Below, piece by piece: positions 12,658-24,406 of a stretch of 64,000 bases of DNA (position 1 is its first letter; each line of letters begins with the position of its first letter). Both the position numbers and the translations under genes were made by a program. Origin of the DNA: Emmonsiellopsis sp. PD_33 (Eukaryota; Ascomycota; Eurotiomycetes; Onygenales; Ajellomycetaceae). The notes beneath the pieces are model-generated. The model did not search any database. It was given only the letters and a program-made list of their open reading frames with translations, and had not been told where the DNA came from. Location: assembly GCA_032988165.1 (NCBI GenBank), contig JANTQF010000066.1:1-64000 (forward strand). The letters run 5' to 3'.

Positions 12658-13702
12658 AACATCTCCTCCCTGTAAAATAATAAGCTAATCAAACTTCTCC
12701 ATCCCTGGATGAATTTTCTTTTTAAATGATGAATCAGTTTGAATCACAATGTAGATAAAAGAGGAAAGAATAAGAGCATAAAGGACTCTATAATAAATAA
12801 CATTAAGTAGGATAACTACATGTAGCATGCAGTGATTACATATAACTATCAGCTTAAACTAGGCTGAAAAAGGAAAACAGACAGCTCTACCTACAAGGTA
12901 TCCTCATCTCATTACATCATCTTTCCCTCCTCAATTGATTTCATCCTATTTAACTATGTATCTACCCTATCCCATCCAGTTAATTGCACCACTTCTAATA
13001 GCATGGGAACCAAGACTCTTTACAATCTCCTCTGCTGAGTCCCACCTTACCAGATTTATAGAGCAGTGAATAGCATAAATCTGCCCCTCACTTAGTCTGT
13101 ACATTGATTATTTGTCCCTCCATCCAGCCCCCTTGACCCCTCCAACCCCTCCATGGGGCTCTGACTCTGACACATGCATATAAACATTCGTCGCAAGTCT
13201 CCATCTATCCCCTAGTTGAAACTTGTAACTAACTGAGTGGGTGGCATGGCATGGCATATAGTTATGTGGAGAACTTTCATCATCAGAGTTTATTCTGTTT
13301 TCTTCCAGCTATTTCTTGTCTTCTTCACTTTTTTTTTTTGGTTTTGGTTCTCCTTTTACGCCCTGCTCCCTTCCATAGCTAGCTAGTACTTCAAAGTCCA
13401 CGCACTAGTTATATCTGTGGTTTGCTTAGGGGCACACATTCGCGATGGTATCTATATATGTGCATATGTATAGGTAGTAACTTATAATAACATGATGGTG
13501 CTGGGGATGGCAATGATGAGCTTGGCTCAGAATTAGATCTCCAGACTGGATGGGATGGGATGAAATGGGTGTGGCTAACATAGTAGTATTTATCCATCTA
13601 CCTACCTGCTGGCCTACCTGTCTACCTGCTTTTAGTCAGGAGGTGAGTAGGTAGTATTTGTGTAAGTACATTGCATGACAGACTGACACACAGACAGATG
13701 TC

Positions 13703-13728
13703 CTGACTAACTGACTAACTGACTAACT
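13703..13728. repeat. Tandem (CTGACTAA)n microsatellite
   Basis: CTGACTAA repeats three times, the last copy incomplete, directly visible in the sequence. Confidence 0.8.
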
Positions 13729-13773
13729 TGCCCTTCTTCTCCTAATATCCCCCTCTCTCCTTTTTGGCCCATA

Positions 13774-13797
13774 AGGAGGAGGAGGAGGAGGAGGAGG
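13774..13797. repeat. (AGG)8 microsatellite
   Basis: Eight AGG units in a row. In one frame this makes a Glu run inside a spurious ORF. Confidence 0.9.
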
Positions 13798-14322
13798 GCA
13801 CAAGAGATAGACAGATAAATAGGTACTGTAGATACCTTAGTAACACACTAACACCATCAGTTCATCCCATCCATCCCATCCCATCCCATACACATAGCTA
13901 TATTTTCTACCCATTCATTATCCTATATCCCACCACCCAGCCAGTCAGCCAGCCAGCCAGCTAGCCATTCTGTGAGCACATCACACCACTTGGCGACATG
14001 CCTGCCTACCTACCCGCCTCCACACCTACGCGCAAACATGCTACTATGTAGCATGCATACCCCGGTTCTGAACTGCAGCATGCCGTCCGTACATACGCGT
14101 ACATGGGCTAATGTATGTGCGGAGTGGGGTGAGGAGAACGGGAATTGGAATGGGGGGGTGTGGCTGGGTGTGGGAAGAAATCGACTAGCGAGGTGGGTGT
14201 AATGACAGTGAGTGGGAGGGAGGGAATGAATAAATGAGGGAAAGAAATGTCTTGGCTGGTCCGATTTCCAATCGACTTTTCCTGTTTTTCCATTCAGGTG
14301 GGCTTTTTGGAATTGTAGCGAC

Positions 14323-14338
14323 TGGCTGGCTGGCTGGC
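14323..14338. repeat. (TGGC)4 microsatellite
   Basis: TGGC repeated four times. A complementary family of CAGCCAGC units is found at about 13,938-13,963, so the two could pair as an imperfect inverted repeat. Confidence 0.7.
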
Positions 14339-15399
14339 TTGCTGGTTTGTTAGATGGGGATGGGGGAGGGAGGAGGCTGCCTATCAATCTATATATCTAC
14401 CTCCTTACTATCCCTGCTGTTTTCAGCTAGCTAATTGTAAGAAAGACTACATACCAGTCAAGCTTGATTAGGCATTTCCAATTCTTTCCTTTCTTCCTCA
14501 AGGCAATCAAATCAATTTAATTGCGCTAAATTCCTGAGTTATACTTCAGAGCCATTAACTAGTAGTTAACTAAGCATGGCTGAACTAGATAGCTGGCAAC
14601 AGTCAGTCAGCCAGCTTGTTTGTTCACTGGATGGGACAGTGCTGCTGTAGTTAAATAGACAAAGTTGCTGACAATTAACTAACCACTGCATGGAGGAGTT
14701 AAATTGTTACTGCTTTCTAGCTGAGCTGTGGGGAAAGGAGGGGGAAAAGGGGATTATGTTCAGTAGTAACTAGTATTCTCTCTGGATTTTATGAAACTAA
14801 GTGATTTATATCAGTTAGGTAGTTATCTGGTTCTCTTGATTCCATCCCAATGCATGTGCAGAAAGACAAATTAGCTATCTGCTGTTAAAAAGTACATCCA
14901 AAATTGGGTAGGTTAGGGGGATAGTGTTATCATGAAGTTGTCCTCAATGATTCATCAACTACCTGCCCCTTTTTGTATAGCAGTGGTATAGGGGTAGCTT
15001 ATCAGTCTGTCAAGCAATGTCAATTCACACTCTAGGAATGTGAAACTTTTAACTATAGGTGAGCATTTGGGTCAGTTCCGCCCTTTAGCTTTCCATAGCT
15101 CTACCTGCTACTCTCCGGGCCGCCTCCGTAGTTCCACCCGTGCTAAATTAGCCTACCGTCATTGAATATGCTGGATTCGAAATACTAGTTCTAGTGTCAG
15201 ATATTTATGGTATTTATATTTTTAAATGGAAGGATACAAAGTAGCAAAGTAAGCATGTGGGAGATCTAGATCTGGATCCACTCCTGAGCGTTTCCTGCGT
15301 TTTATATAGAAAACTTAATACTCAGTCGCCCATTATTAATGAAACATTACCAGAAACTCCAGAAATAAAAGGCCAAGGAGATGCATGATTGGGACAATA

Positions 15400-16734
15400 T
15401 CAACTCGCATCCTCTATACAAGATAGTTTCACCTGTTGAAAAATCCTCTCGAGAACCTCAACTGCCGAACAGACGGTTTCATGGTTGGCACCTTCGATGG
15501 TAACCGAGTCGAAACCCCATAGATCCGAGAAACCCTCCCCTTTTCCCCGCCAACAATCTTCAAAATATCTCTGCCCCTTCTTCCCAATCATCATATCGCT
15601 CGAGGCAAAATACACTTCAACCTTTAACTTCTCCTGGTCCTCCTCTTGTGATTGTCCATCAGAGGATGGCACAATCCTTTGCCGCTGCATCGCAGCAAAC
15701 TCTTGTACAAACTTCCCATAATCTTCACATTCCCCCCAAGCCCCCGAGGGGCACTTTTTCATACAAATCAACGCCTCGGAATTCGCTCCCTCAACACTCT
15801 CCTCAAATGCCATTAAGAATCCACACTTTTCCAACTCCATCTGGACATCCACTGCAAGATCATATTCTTCCTCCAGCCTGCGTCGGTTTTTCCCTATAAA
15901 TGAGGAGTCCTCGGTGTTTCCCGAAAACAGATCGCGCGCTTTTTGCAAAACAGTACCGCTGGCGTATATTGCCGGGCCGCTCTTCTGAACGAAAACGCGA
16001 GCTGTTTGGCCCCAGTAGCTGAACAGTGGTTTGGGAAGCAACTGGATTGCCTGCATGGCTGTCACTTGGGAGTGTGCGGGGTCAATCCAGGGCGCTAGAT
16101 TGCACGTCAGAGAGCGAAATCGGGAAGAGAAGCATATTGTTCATTCGGAATTACGCACCTAGAAACGCAACGTACGGCTGCCGCGGGTGAAGTAGATCAG
16201 GACAGTGGAATATTGTGTTCAGCAGGTAAATTGCCCCCGCGCTATGGGACGCAAGTGCCACATGCTTTATGCAGAGGTGCTGCAAGAGAGCACGGACTGT
16301 TTCTATCCAGATAGACACCCGCTGCTCGACCGGGACCGAAGTGGAATCGCCCATTCCGGGGCTGTATGTATCATGCACACCCTGTCAGGATAAAAGCTTG
16401 AATGCGGCGCGATAGATAGGGGAAGGCTGCCAACCAACCGATCTATTACAAGGCATCGGACCCCGATTGCGGCGGCTATGTTATGGAGATATATTGCACC
16501 GAGATACCGTGTTGCGAATTGGCCGGGTATGAATAATAATGTCGGTGCATTATTCTGGTCTTCAGATGTCTCCGGCGTAGCGCCGGTATCTGAATAGGTT
16601 ATGGATAGCTCTTCATGGCTGGCGGTTGCAGGCAGTTTGAATTTTCTGTGGAATTTGCTTTGGGAGAGTAGTGTCAGAGCTTGATGGCGTGCTGTCAATG
16701 GTGTTTCAGTCATGGTGAAGAACCCGAACTTCAA
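15400..16734 (-). CDS. Alpha/beta hydrolase family protein
   Basis: Three exons: 16734-16450, 16381-16159 and 16094-15400, with introns of 68 and 64 bp; the model gives 400 residues. The fold is seen in FIPGQFATRY (oxyanion-side strand and loop, about residue 68), the nucleophile elbow ASHSAGAIYLL in exon 2 (Ser flanked as H-S-A-G), an APWIDPAHS segment across the second splice, and EGANHETV near the C terminus, whose His is the probable catalytic base. SSDMMIG before it may carry the acidic residue. Start is the first ATG at 16734; a second in-frame ATG at 16713 is possible. The natural substrate is unknown; the family includes many uncharacterised fungal hydrolases. It is likely cytosolic, as no signal peptide is seen. 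The stand-alone frames on both sides of intron 1 are in different phases, and only splicing joins them. Confidence 0.8.
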
Positions 16735-17172
16735 GAAGATGAGATGAGAGGGAAGTTCCGTTGCTCATGAGTCATGGAAATCTATCCAGTTAGATCAAGA
16801 AATATGGTTGCCTGAGAAAACTTACCAGGCATGATATAGCTGAATAGTAGTATGGTTTAGTAGTTACCTACTAGTTACATCATGCACACTGCGTCATGTA
16901 ACCTTGCTCTCTCACGGGTTGGACTTTACAAACCAGCTCTGGACTATATAATCCCATTGCTCTCTATACAAATATATCTTTTTGGATGTTCAAAGACATC
17001 CATTGAAATTGCATAATACATTGCCAAGACTCCCAGGATAGTGTCCATTAACTAACTTAAATAATTACCAATCCGGACTATCCCATCGAAATTCAATTCC
17101 CGTTTCCATCCATCTCCATAAATATTCCCTTACAGCACACCAAAAGTCCAAATCCCAAAGCCATTTCTCATG
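16735..17172. other. Intergenic, no gene seen
   Basis: Between the hydrolase start and the methyltransferase stop. It should contain the hydrolase promoter and the 3' flank of the next minus-strand gene. No further structure is recognised. Confidence 0.5.
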
Positions 17173-18369
17173 CTAGCTAACCCTCATTGTTTTGGTGAAA
17201 GGAGCCAGTCTCAGAGCCCTGGCCTGAATCCACCAAATATCCTTTCCCAACCTCACCAGTTCCGATCCAAACTCCGCAAGCACTGTCTCAACTCCCAACT
17301 CTTCCTCATCAAGCGTCTTCCCGTACTCCTCATCTGTCCCAAATGTCGCAGCCTTCCATATTGCCTTCCACCTCTTGACCGCGAGAAGTGCCTCCGGGTG
17401 CTGGCTCTGAATATCGGTGGCAACCATGTAGAAAGAGGAGCGGATGGCGTGATATTTCTTCGGCTTGAAAACCTTGACGGAAGAGAACTTGTTGAATGTG
17501 TACAACAAGAACACACTGTGCCACTCTTCGACCTTGTGGAGAAGGACAACCATGGTTCCTCCTTGTCTGATATGTTGAAGGCCTAGTGCCAGCTGAGTGA
17601 TGGTCAACCTGCGAGCTTCTCGCCCCTCCCGATAGGACGCGCGAACATGGGTTCGAAGAACCTGACCGTCACACAGGATGAGGTCGAAGCTCTGCCCTGG
17701 GTTGAATTGGCGGCGTCGTAGGAAATCCTCCGCGTCTGGATGCTCTGCTGGGATATCTGTCACGCCCATGTCTGCCGCAAGCATTGTGATATCTAGGAAT
17801 TTCACCCCGACATCCGGACTTTCCAATAGCACCTTGTGCCCTCCCTTCGAAAAAGGCAAGCTGAAGGCCACAGCGTGAGCTCCATGGTTCAGACTCAGTG
17901 CCTTCGCAAGAAACCCTCCCGGAGCCATGCACATGTCGAGAATGACCGGCCTTTCCGAGCTATCTCTTGAGATTCGAAATGCATCGGTGAATAGGTGAAG
18001 TATCTCCCCAATTTCCTTCATCATGTTAAAGAATCTCCAGGCGGTTTTCTCGTCGGCGTTATCAGCAACGCGGCGTTGCTTCCTGAAGTACTTGTCACCT
18101 TTTTTGCTGCTCCATCCCTGTTCCAGAGCTAGGTCAGTGTCCTTGACGACTTGAGACAGGTAGGCATCTGAAGCGTTACTAGCCTTCTCTCGGAGATCAG
18201 CCACTTTCCGAAACTCCACGACGATTTCCATTAGATATGCCGCTATGACGCTGCTGGCGTGTTGCGATTTCTGATCGGCAGGACATGTTGCCTCGTTTCC
18301 GACTACCTTGATACTGGCTCTCTCCACTGCGCCGGCGTCAGGGCCCGTCACCCCCTTGGCTGTCTCCAT
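17173..18369 (-). CDS. FtsJ-like SAM-dependent methyltransferase family protein
   Basis: A single exon of 398 residues from the ATG at 18369 (METAKGVTG). The open frame extends upstream to 18573 and another in-frame ATG lies at 18498, but that upstream part is of low complexity and may be leader. The Rossmann-type SAM site is clear: PVILDMCMAPGGFLAKAL (motif I, DxCxAPGG as in RrmJ/FtsJ proteins), a later acidic strand FDLILCDGQV (motif IV Asp), and GGTMVVLLHKVEEW, which places a Lys where the family has its catalytic Lys. FtsJ-fold enzymes usually methylate ribose 2'-O of RNA; the substrate of this fungal clade is not known to me. The C-terminal 100 residues are helical and charged. No targeting signal is obvious with the chosen start. 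Confidence 0.75.
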   Translation of the reverse strand: METAKGVTGPDAGAVERASIKVVGNEATCPADQKSQHASSVIAAYLMEIVVEFRKVADLREKASNASDAYLSQVVKDTDLALEQGWSSKKGDKYFRKQRRVADNADEKTAWRFFNMMKEIGEILHLFTDAFRISRDSSERPVILDMCMAPGGFLAKALSLNHGAHAVAFSLPFSKGGHKVLLESPDVGVKFLDITMLAADMGVTDIPAEHPDAEDFLRRRQFNPGQSFDLILCDGQVLRTHVRASYREGREARRLTITQLALGLQHIRQGGTMVVLLHKVEEWHSVFLLYTFNKFSSVKVFKPKKYHAIRSSFYMVATDIQSQHPEALLAVKRWKAIWKAATFGTDEEYGKTLDEEELGVETVLAEFGSELVRLGKDIWWIQARALRLAPFTKTMRVS

Positions 18370-20458
18370 GAAGAACAGATGGTCTGAGGAGTAACTTCGA
18401 CTGTTCTGTTGCTCAAACGGAAGCTTTGAATTCTGGAACTGGGGTAGTAACACAACAAGGTGGAGAGAGGAAAAGCAGCTTATAACACCGGCAACCATGC
18501 ATCCGCCAGAACTGACTGTCTGACGTGGTTGATAGGCGGCCAATCGAGTTTTGGGGGGATTAATTCTCACCAATCCCCTACAACCAAACCACAGCTGGGG
18601 TAGTTAACTTGACCATCCCTCACGATATCATGAAGGGAGGGGTGCATTGTGGTGGCCAATTACAACCATCGCACGAGTGACGGCCAGCTCATTCTCTCTA
18701 ACTACGGAGCAGATTTGCCCCGGAACCAGATGCGGCTCCCTCTCGTGCCAGCCTTAGTTATGTAAAGTGCGTTACCTACGAGCTAGATCAGCCTTACCAG
18801 TACCTATGAGGTCCAAGACGAAATCAAGTTAGCATTACCAACATCATAACTATACTCCGTAAAGCTATCCCCAACTGTGGGAATCCAACTAGGCCAAAGA
18901 GGATCAATCCTTGACAGTTAGTAGTTCTGAGTGATGCGGCCCCTGGGACCTAACTTGTATTTAATTTACCTATTTTCATAAAGCCTTGCTATCATTCTCA
19001 CTACCCAAACATTCTCAAGTCCAGTCACAAAGGCAGCATACCACAACACCAGAGGGGACACAGTCCATGGTAACTTGAACTTATCTAGAGGGGCCGCGGT
19101 AAGAGCACCAACCAGCCCCTAGTAGTTAAGCCAGGTTAGAAAACCCCAAGAGAGACTGCTACGCTGCGCATCGTGGAATTACTTGATGGAATTCCCCCTG
19201 CACGGGGAGTGTATGAGTTATCACTGTTGACATGAGCCTATGATGTGTGTTTGTTAGTACTCCCTACATATGGGACAGATGGTTGTGCAATTCAATTCAT
19301 TCAACACCCTCCCGCTACCTAAGCATGGGAGGGCGCTACACTTTACTATTTGCTCCAAAACCCAGCTGGCCTTCCCCTGTTTGATAACTAAATAGATCAT
19401 AAAAGGCGGCAGACATCAGCTCAGCCCGCGACGGGTTGTTAACTCAATCCTCACTCCCCTCCTCCCCAACAACATCCCTTCCTCTCCAACCCCCCTCAAT
19501 CTTCCGCTGCGTCATCATCACACGAAAACACGAAACCACCCCCCTCTCAACCCCTCCACTAATGCCCCACAAGCTTATCCGGACATTCACCGGAACGCGG
19601 AGGATTTCTACATAGATGCATACATACATAGCGCCATTTTCATGGGCGGAGGCGACGTTCGTTTGGTTGGCGATGAGATGACGACATGGCATGATAATGC
19701 CCATGGCGATGCCCGTGACATGATAGCATGGCAATGCCAATGGCATCATTTGAACTACAAAATTACATACACGACGCAGGTATGTTTATATTTACCCATT
19801 CAGGGAATTTTCATTAAGGGTTTCTCGGAAATGAATGATATGGGAACTAGCGGGGGTGAGGGATGCCAAGCATGCATAGATGGTGGATGGATACAGGGGA
19901 GTTTAAGCAGAGTAAGCATGCGGGTTTATATGCGTTGATGCCAGATCCGGACATGGATGGTGGATGTGGCTGTGGGTGTGGGCTATGGGCTGTGGAAGGG
20001 GTTCAGGGGTTAGGAGTGGGGTGCAGGGGATTGGGCATTTTGTGTATTTAGAAATAAAATATCAACATGTAGTTAATAAGCAGGTTTGTTTGTTTGTGTC
20101 TGTTGGTGAGTCCTAAGTGTTCTCGTTTTACGGGTAGATAGCATCAGGTATCGAGAGAGGCAGGGGGCTGGCATCCATATCAATATTTTATACCAGTCGG
20201 GGGCGCGTTTGAGAATGGAAGTGAATATCATTAAACTTGTTTAGTTCTTATTTTTTTTATACGCTCGATCCTCTAGACTCTAGTCTAGTGTATTTGGCCT
20301 CTTGTAGAGAGACATATTCCCGCCAAAGATAGGTAGGTGGACAAGGGATAGATAGCAATCATCAATAGTTATGCCGTCAAAAGAATAAGGTTCTCTCTCC
20401 TTCCGGAATATAATATAGAAGAAACCTCCAAATTTTCAAAGTCGAGGGCGGTTTTTTT
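18370..20458. other. Long intergenic region, no supported gene
   Basis: Nothing with coding character or family resemblance is found. It includes a TACTCCGTA motif at 18,853-18,861. A GC-mixed stretch at 19,440-20,050 has open frames on both strands made of repetitive GATG/GCATG and GTGGGTGTGG-like text. Homopolymer T runs occur near 20,250 and 20,450. The distal end contains the 3' UTR of the arginyl-tRNA synthetase gene. Confidence 0.45.
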
Positions 20459-22793
20459 TCACATCCTATGTTTGATATTTGAATTAGCAAGTGTATCCAC
20501 AGATCGATTACCCAAAGGAGAGAGGAGAAACCCACCGCTCAACAGGGTTCAAGCCCAACAACCGCATGCCATTATAGAGCACTTGTCTGGCACAGTCATA
20601 CATAGCCATACGCGCCTTCTTCACCTCGGGCTCACTGCCAACGACCTTGAGCACGTCATAGCCCGAGCTAAGCTGATGGGTCATTCTGAATAGGTACGTC
20701 AGGACGGTGGTGGGCTCGAGGGTCTTGGTGGTGTTGAACACGACGTCGGGCCACGAGGCGAGCAGGCGGATGAGGTCGATGGCGTGGGGCTCGGTGAGGA
20801 GGGTGAGGTCAGCGGAGCTGAGCTCGGACTGGGCGATTTCGGCCTTGCGGGTTACGGAGCAGAGGCGGGCGTGGGCGTATTGGAGGTAGGGGCCCGTGTC
20901 GCCTTCGAAGGAGGTCATGTCCTCGAGGTTGAACTCGTAGCCGTTGATTCTAATGCTTGTTAGGGATGGGGTGGCGGTTATGGGATGGGGATTACGAACC
21001 TCTTGCCGCTCATGTCCTGTACCATGACGGATGTGATACCGAGGATATCAGCGACCTTCTCGGGATTTTCAACCTGCTCGTACTTGGTGGCGTTCTTCCT
21101 CATGACCTCGTGCATCTTCTCTCCAACATCCTTCAGGATATCGTTCAGGAACTTGACGGTACCCTTTCGGGTGCTCATGCCCCGGACCATACCGAAGTTA
21201 ATATGCTGGCAGCGGCTGGCAAGATCCTTCCGGCCAACAAGCTCAGTGACCTTGAAAAGCTGAGCAAGATGGAGATCCTGCTGGGCAGCGACAACGTAGA
21301 TCATCTTGTCAAAGTGATATTCATCATCACGCTCAACAATCGCCGCAATGTCGCGGGTCAGGTAGAGAGGAGTGCCGTCTTTCCGGACAACGATCGCCTT
21401 GCCGAGTTTCTTTGCGCCATGTTTGGCAAAGTCGACGATGACAGCTCCTTCGGAGTTCTCTGAAACACCAGTCTTCTCCATGGCTTCATATGCCTTGGCC
21501 AAGCTCCCCGGCGTGACTTGGGATTCTCCAGAGTACCGGTCGAAATCGATGTTCAGACGAGCATAAGTCTCCTTATACTTCTCGATACTGAGGTCACGGA
21601 ATCGGCTCCAGAGCGCAAGTGCCTCCTTATCACCATCTTCCATGCTCTTGAAATATCTACGAGCCTTCTCGTCATAGCTGACATCAACCTTGGCTTGCAA
21701 TTCCTTCTCCAACTCCGTGACGTCTTCATTCTTTTCCTTCTTGGCCTTGATCTGCTCCTTAAGCTCCTTAATAGGACCCTCCTCAGCAGCAACATCCTTG
21801 TTGATCTTAACATAGACGTCGAAAAGGTGGTTGATAGGATCCTTCACGAGGGCCTCCTCGTCACCGTACATCTTATACCCATTCGCCAGCAGACCATACT
21901 GCTTCCCCCAATCACCCAGATAATTCATCTTCACCACATCCCATCCCATCACAGTGTACAGATTCGCCAAAAAGCCACCGATGATCGTACTCCGGAGATG
22001 TCCCGCATGGAATGGCTTGGCAATATTGGGCGACGAAAACTCGACAATGACCTTCTTCTTGCCCTTTGAGGGATCAGCAGGGTCCCGCAGCCCGACATTG
22101 GCATTCGTGCCGTATGTGGCTCTGTTTTCCAAGATAGATTTGATGACGGTCTGGATGAGGGGCGCTGGCTTGTAGTAGAACTGGACGTGAGTTCCCGAGA
22201 CGGCGGGCTCCCCGATGAGATCGGAGGGGGGAAGTTTCTCGAGAATCTGCGCGATGACTTCCTGTGGTTTTTTGCCTTTGATTTGCAGCGCGGGGACCTA
22301 TCACGGATGTTTAATTGGCAAGCCATTCAATATACAAAATTATAATACAACATACCGGCAGCACCAAGTCGCCCTTATCGAGCGAATTCGTCCATTGTAT
22401 TCTCGGGTAGACAGTCTGCGGATCGATGCCCAGCGCCTCCCCGACGAGCTCCGCAATATGCGCGCGGTATCTGTCGACGGGGTTCACCTCCGGGTAGCAA
22501 TTGGGGTACTTGGAGACCTCAGCGGTGGCCGAGTGGATGGAAAGGCCTGCCACGGTGGGCACAGAGTCCGTCGCCATGGCTGTGCGGGTGGTATGGAATG
22601 CGCGGGCGGGTGTGCTGGAGGATGAGGATGGTGACAGGGCGCGGCGAGCCAGAAGGAGGGGCGGTATCCGCGGGGTTTTTCCCAGGGCCAAGCGAGCGGC
22701 GGTTGTTGGGCCAGGAAGCGCGCTGCGGGTTGGTTTGGCGGAGAATACGGCTTTGGGGAGGGAGTGCAGGCCCGTAAGGAGTTGTTGGCGCAT
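20459..22793 (-). CDS. Arginyl-tRNA synthetase, cytosolic and probably mitochondrial forms
   Basis: Class I enzyme that charges tRNA-Arg using ATP. Four coding exons: 22793-22356, 22297-21000, 20949-20536 and 20465-20459; introns of 58, 50 and 70 bp; 718 residues. The HIGH-type signature is FHAGHLRST near residue 242, preceded by VEFSSPNIAKP. The KMSK-loop counterpart MSTRKGTV is near residue 520, and the anticodon-binding DALR-type helical domain fills the C terminus (GPYLQYAHARL onward). The first 72 residues are Arg/Ser/Ala-rich with few acidic residues, like a mitochondrial presequence; a second ATG at 22577 (MATDSVPT) gives a 646-residue cytosolic form. The last coding exon holds only seven bases, giving the ending VERM, which is usual for eukaryotic ArgRS. 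Without that splice the protein would run into a non-conserved tail ending PLSFG. Confidence 0.93.
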
Positions 22794-23282
22794 TCACGGC
22801 TACCCAGAACTCTTTTGCGGGTTTATGGAGGGGGAAATGGACTTGTGAACTTTGTTTTCTACTTTTTTTTTCTTTGGTCCCGGAGCCAAAATTCGATGAT
22901 TCATTTTTTGGCTATGACACAGGGCGGTGAGGAGCGGCAGAATGGTTGCTCAGGCACGTGAGTTCGGGCTCAAAATATCCATTTAGATAGAACAGAACGG
23001 AAATAAAGGAGAACATGCATAAACCGAGTGCAATGACAGTAAATTGACTATATACCCGCCCGTCGCTTTTGGTAAATTACGCGGGCCCCAACCGTAGGAA
23101 TAGATTCCCTCCTCTATATTCATACTCCGTCCGCCATGTCTAAGGCTCAGTCAAATGCCACATTTTTTTGGCCCGCAGAGTGACTCGATATGATGCAAAA
23201 CAACGCCTAAGAGTCGCTGGAAACATCCAGAATTCCGCCAATTGATATGTGAATTTTTTTATCAATGTCTGCTGGTAGCGAT
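22794..23282. promoter_or_regulatory. Upstream region of ArgRS gene and 3' flank of cytochrome b5 reductase
   Basis: No gene. It holds the ArgRS promoter, with T-rich tracts at about 22,862-22,872 and a TACTCCGT motif at 23,123-23,130. No specific binding site is claimed. Confidence 0.4.
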
Positions 23283-24406
23283 CTAGAAGCAGAATACCTG
23301 GTCCTGAAGCTTGCTAACAAGGCCGGCCTTGGTGAATCCGAGCGACTGGGTGGCCTTCTTCATGGCGCTGACCATTGGTGGGGGTCCGCAGATCAGGATC
23401 TTGGTATCGGCAGCTGGGGCGGGGAGTTTGGCCTAGAAGGGGGCAGATTAGTTTCCATTAGATTTACGGGAGGACAAAGGACTCAACAAACCTTAATCAT
23501 ATCCGGGGTAACAAAGCCGACTCCACCCTCCCAGCCCTCCGGTGGGTTGTTGAGGACATAGTAGACGCGGAATCCATCATCCTCCTTGGCAAGCGCATCC
23601 AGTTCCTCTTTGAGGAGGATATCCTCAGGGTTAACGTTGGCAAAGATCAGGTCAACCTGGGTGGTATCCTTTCCTCCATTCCGGGGACGGCCACGGACAA
23701 TAGCCTTGATAATCTGCAGCATGGGCGTGATACCAGTGCCTCCAGCAATCATACCGATCCTGCTCACCATGTTGGGAGTGTAGACCATGGCTCCCTTGGG
23801 ACCCCGAACCTTCATGGTCTGTCCAATGCGCAGAGTAGTCAGGTGTTTGGAGATGTTGCCTTGAGGGTATGACTTGATGAGGAGATCGAAGTAGCCGGCG
23901 TTCAAATCGGAGGAGATGGGGGTATACGAGCGGATGATTTCCTTGCTCTGCCCTTCGACGGTCGCGGCGAGGGAGATGTGCTGGCCAATGGGTAGTCCGA
24001 GGATGTCGGTGGGACGGGGCAGAGCGAAGCGGTAAATCGCCACATTGTGGGAGACGATGGTTTTCTCTTTCAGCTCGAAGTTCTGGAACTCGGTGGGATT
24101 GAGCACTTTGCGTTGTCCTGTGAAATTAAAACGCAATGCCTGGTTAAAATTGATCTATCTTCATATAAGATCTTCAACCACAACGTCTCAACAAAACCGA
24201 GGTTGCACAGCGCCGACAAATGGGAACAACTCACTGCCGCTAAACACTTTCCAGCCGGACAGGATGGCAGCCAGAGCTGCAGCATATGGGAGCCATTCCT
24301 GCTTGACAATGGCAGTGCCCACGATCAGCAGGGCGGAGGGGATATACATCCCGTTAATGGCTTCGCTCGAGGTCCAGGAACTACCGGCACAGCGTTGCAA
24401 GGGCAT
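23283..24406 (-). CDS. CBR1: NADH-cytochrome b5 reductase (Cbr1-type)
   Basis: Three exons: 24406-24235, 24117-23492 and 23432-23283; introns of 117 and 59 bp; 315 residues. FAD/NADH-dependent reductase that passes electrons to cytochrome b5 in the ER and outer mitochondrial membrane, serving fatty acid desaturation and sterol synthesis. An N-terminal membrane anchor lies at about residues 20-55 (YIPSALLIVGTAIV, AAALAAILSGW). The FAD-binding motif is RSYTPISS, followed by the GYFDLLIKSYPQGNIS region. The pyridine-nucleotide site is GMIAGGTGITPML, with CGPPPMV in the last exon. The C terminus is QDQVFCF, typical of this family. The ATG at 24406 (MPLQRCAG) is the first in frame. An intron in the 5' UTR (donor near 24,476, acceptor near 24,422) is possible, because the frame upstream has no ATG. 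Confidence 0.93.

Larger units (their letters stand above)
12658..15399. other. Gene-free transition region rich in simple repeats
   Basis: I see no supported gene. Base composition changes from AT-rich transposon relics to mixed DNA near 12,700-13,150. Between about 13,560 and 14,400 it is dense in short tandem repeats (CTACCTGC-like, CTGACTAA, CATCC, AGG and TGGC units). Open frames here follow those repeats and have no family resemblance. The 14,400-15,399 part is ordinary non-coding sequence, possibly the 3' flank of the alpha/beta hydrolase gene. Confidence 0.5.

Noticed and set aside
14975..15060. tRNA-like text (GTGGTATAGGGGTAGC ... CTGTCAA) resembling tRNA-Asp
   Set aside because: No TTCGANTC T-arm or acceptor stem pairing follows at the right distance.
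18370..18573. N-terminal extension of the FtsJ-like protein
   Set aside because: The open frame begins without ATG, and its two possible extra segments look like leader; an ATG at 18498 remains an alternative.
19444..20050. ORFs of about 60-100 codons on both strands
   Set aside because: Built from repetitive GATG/GTGGGT text; no homology cue.
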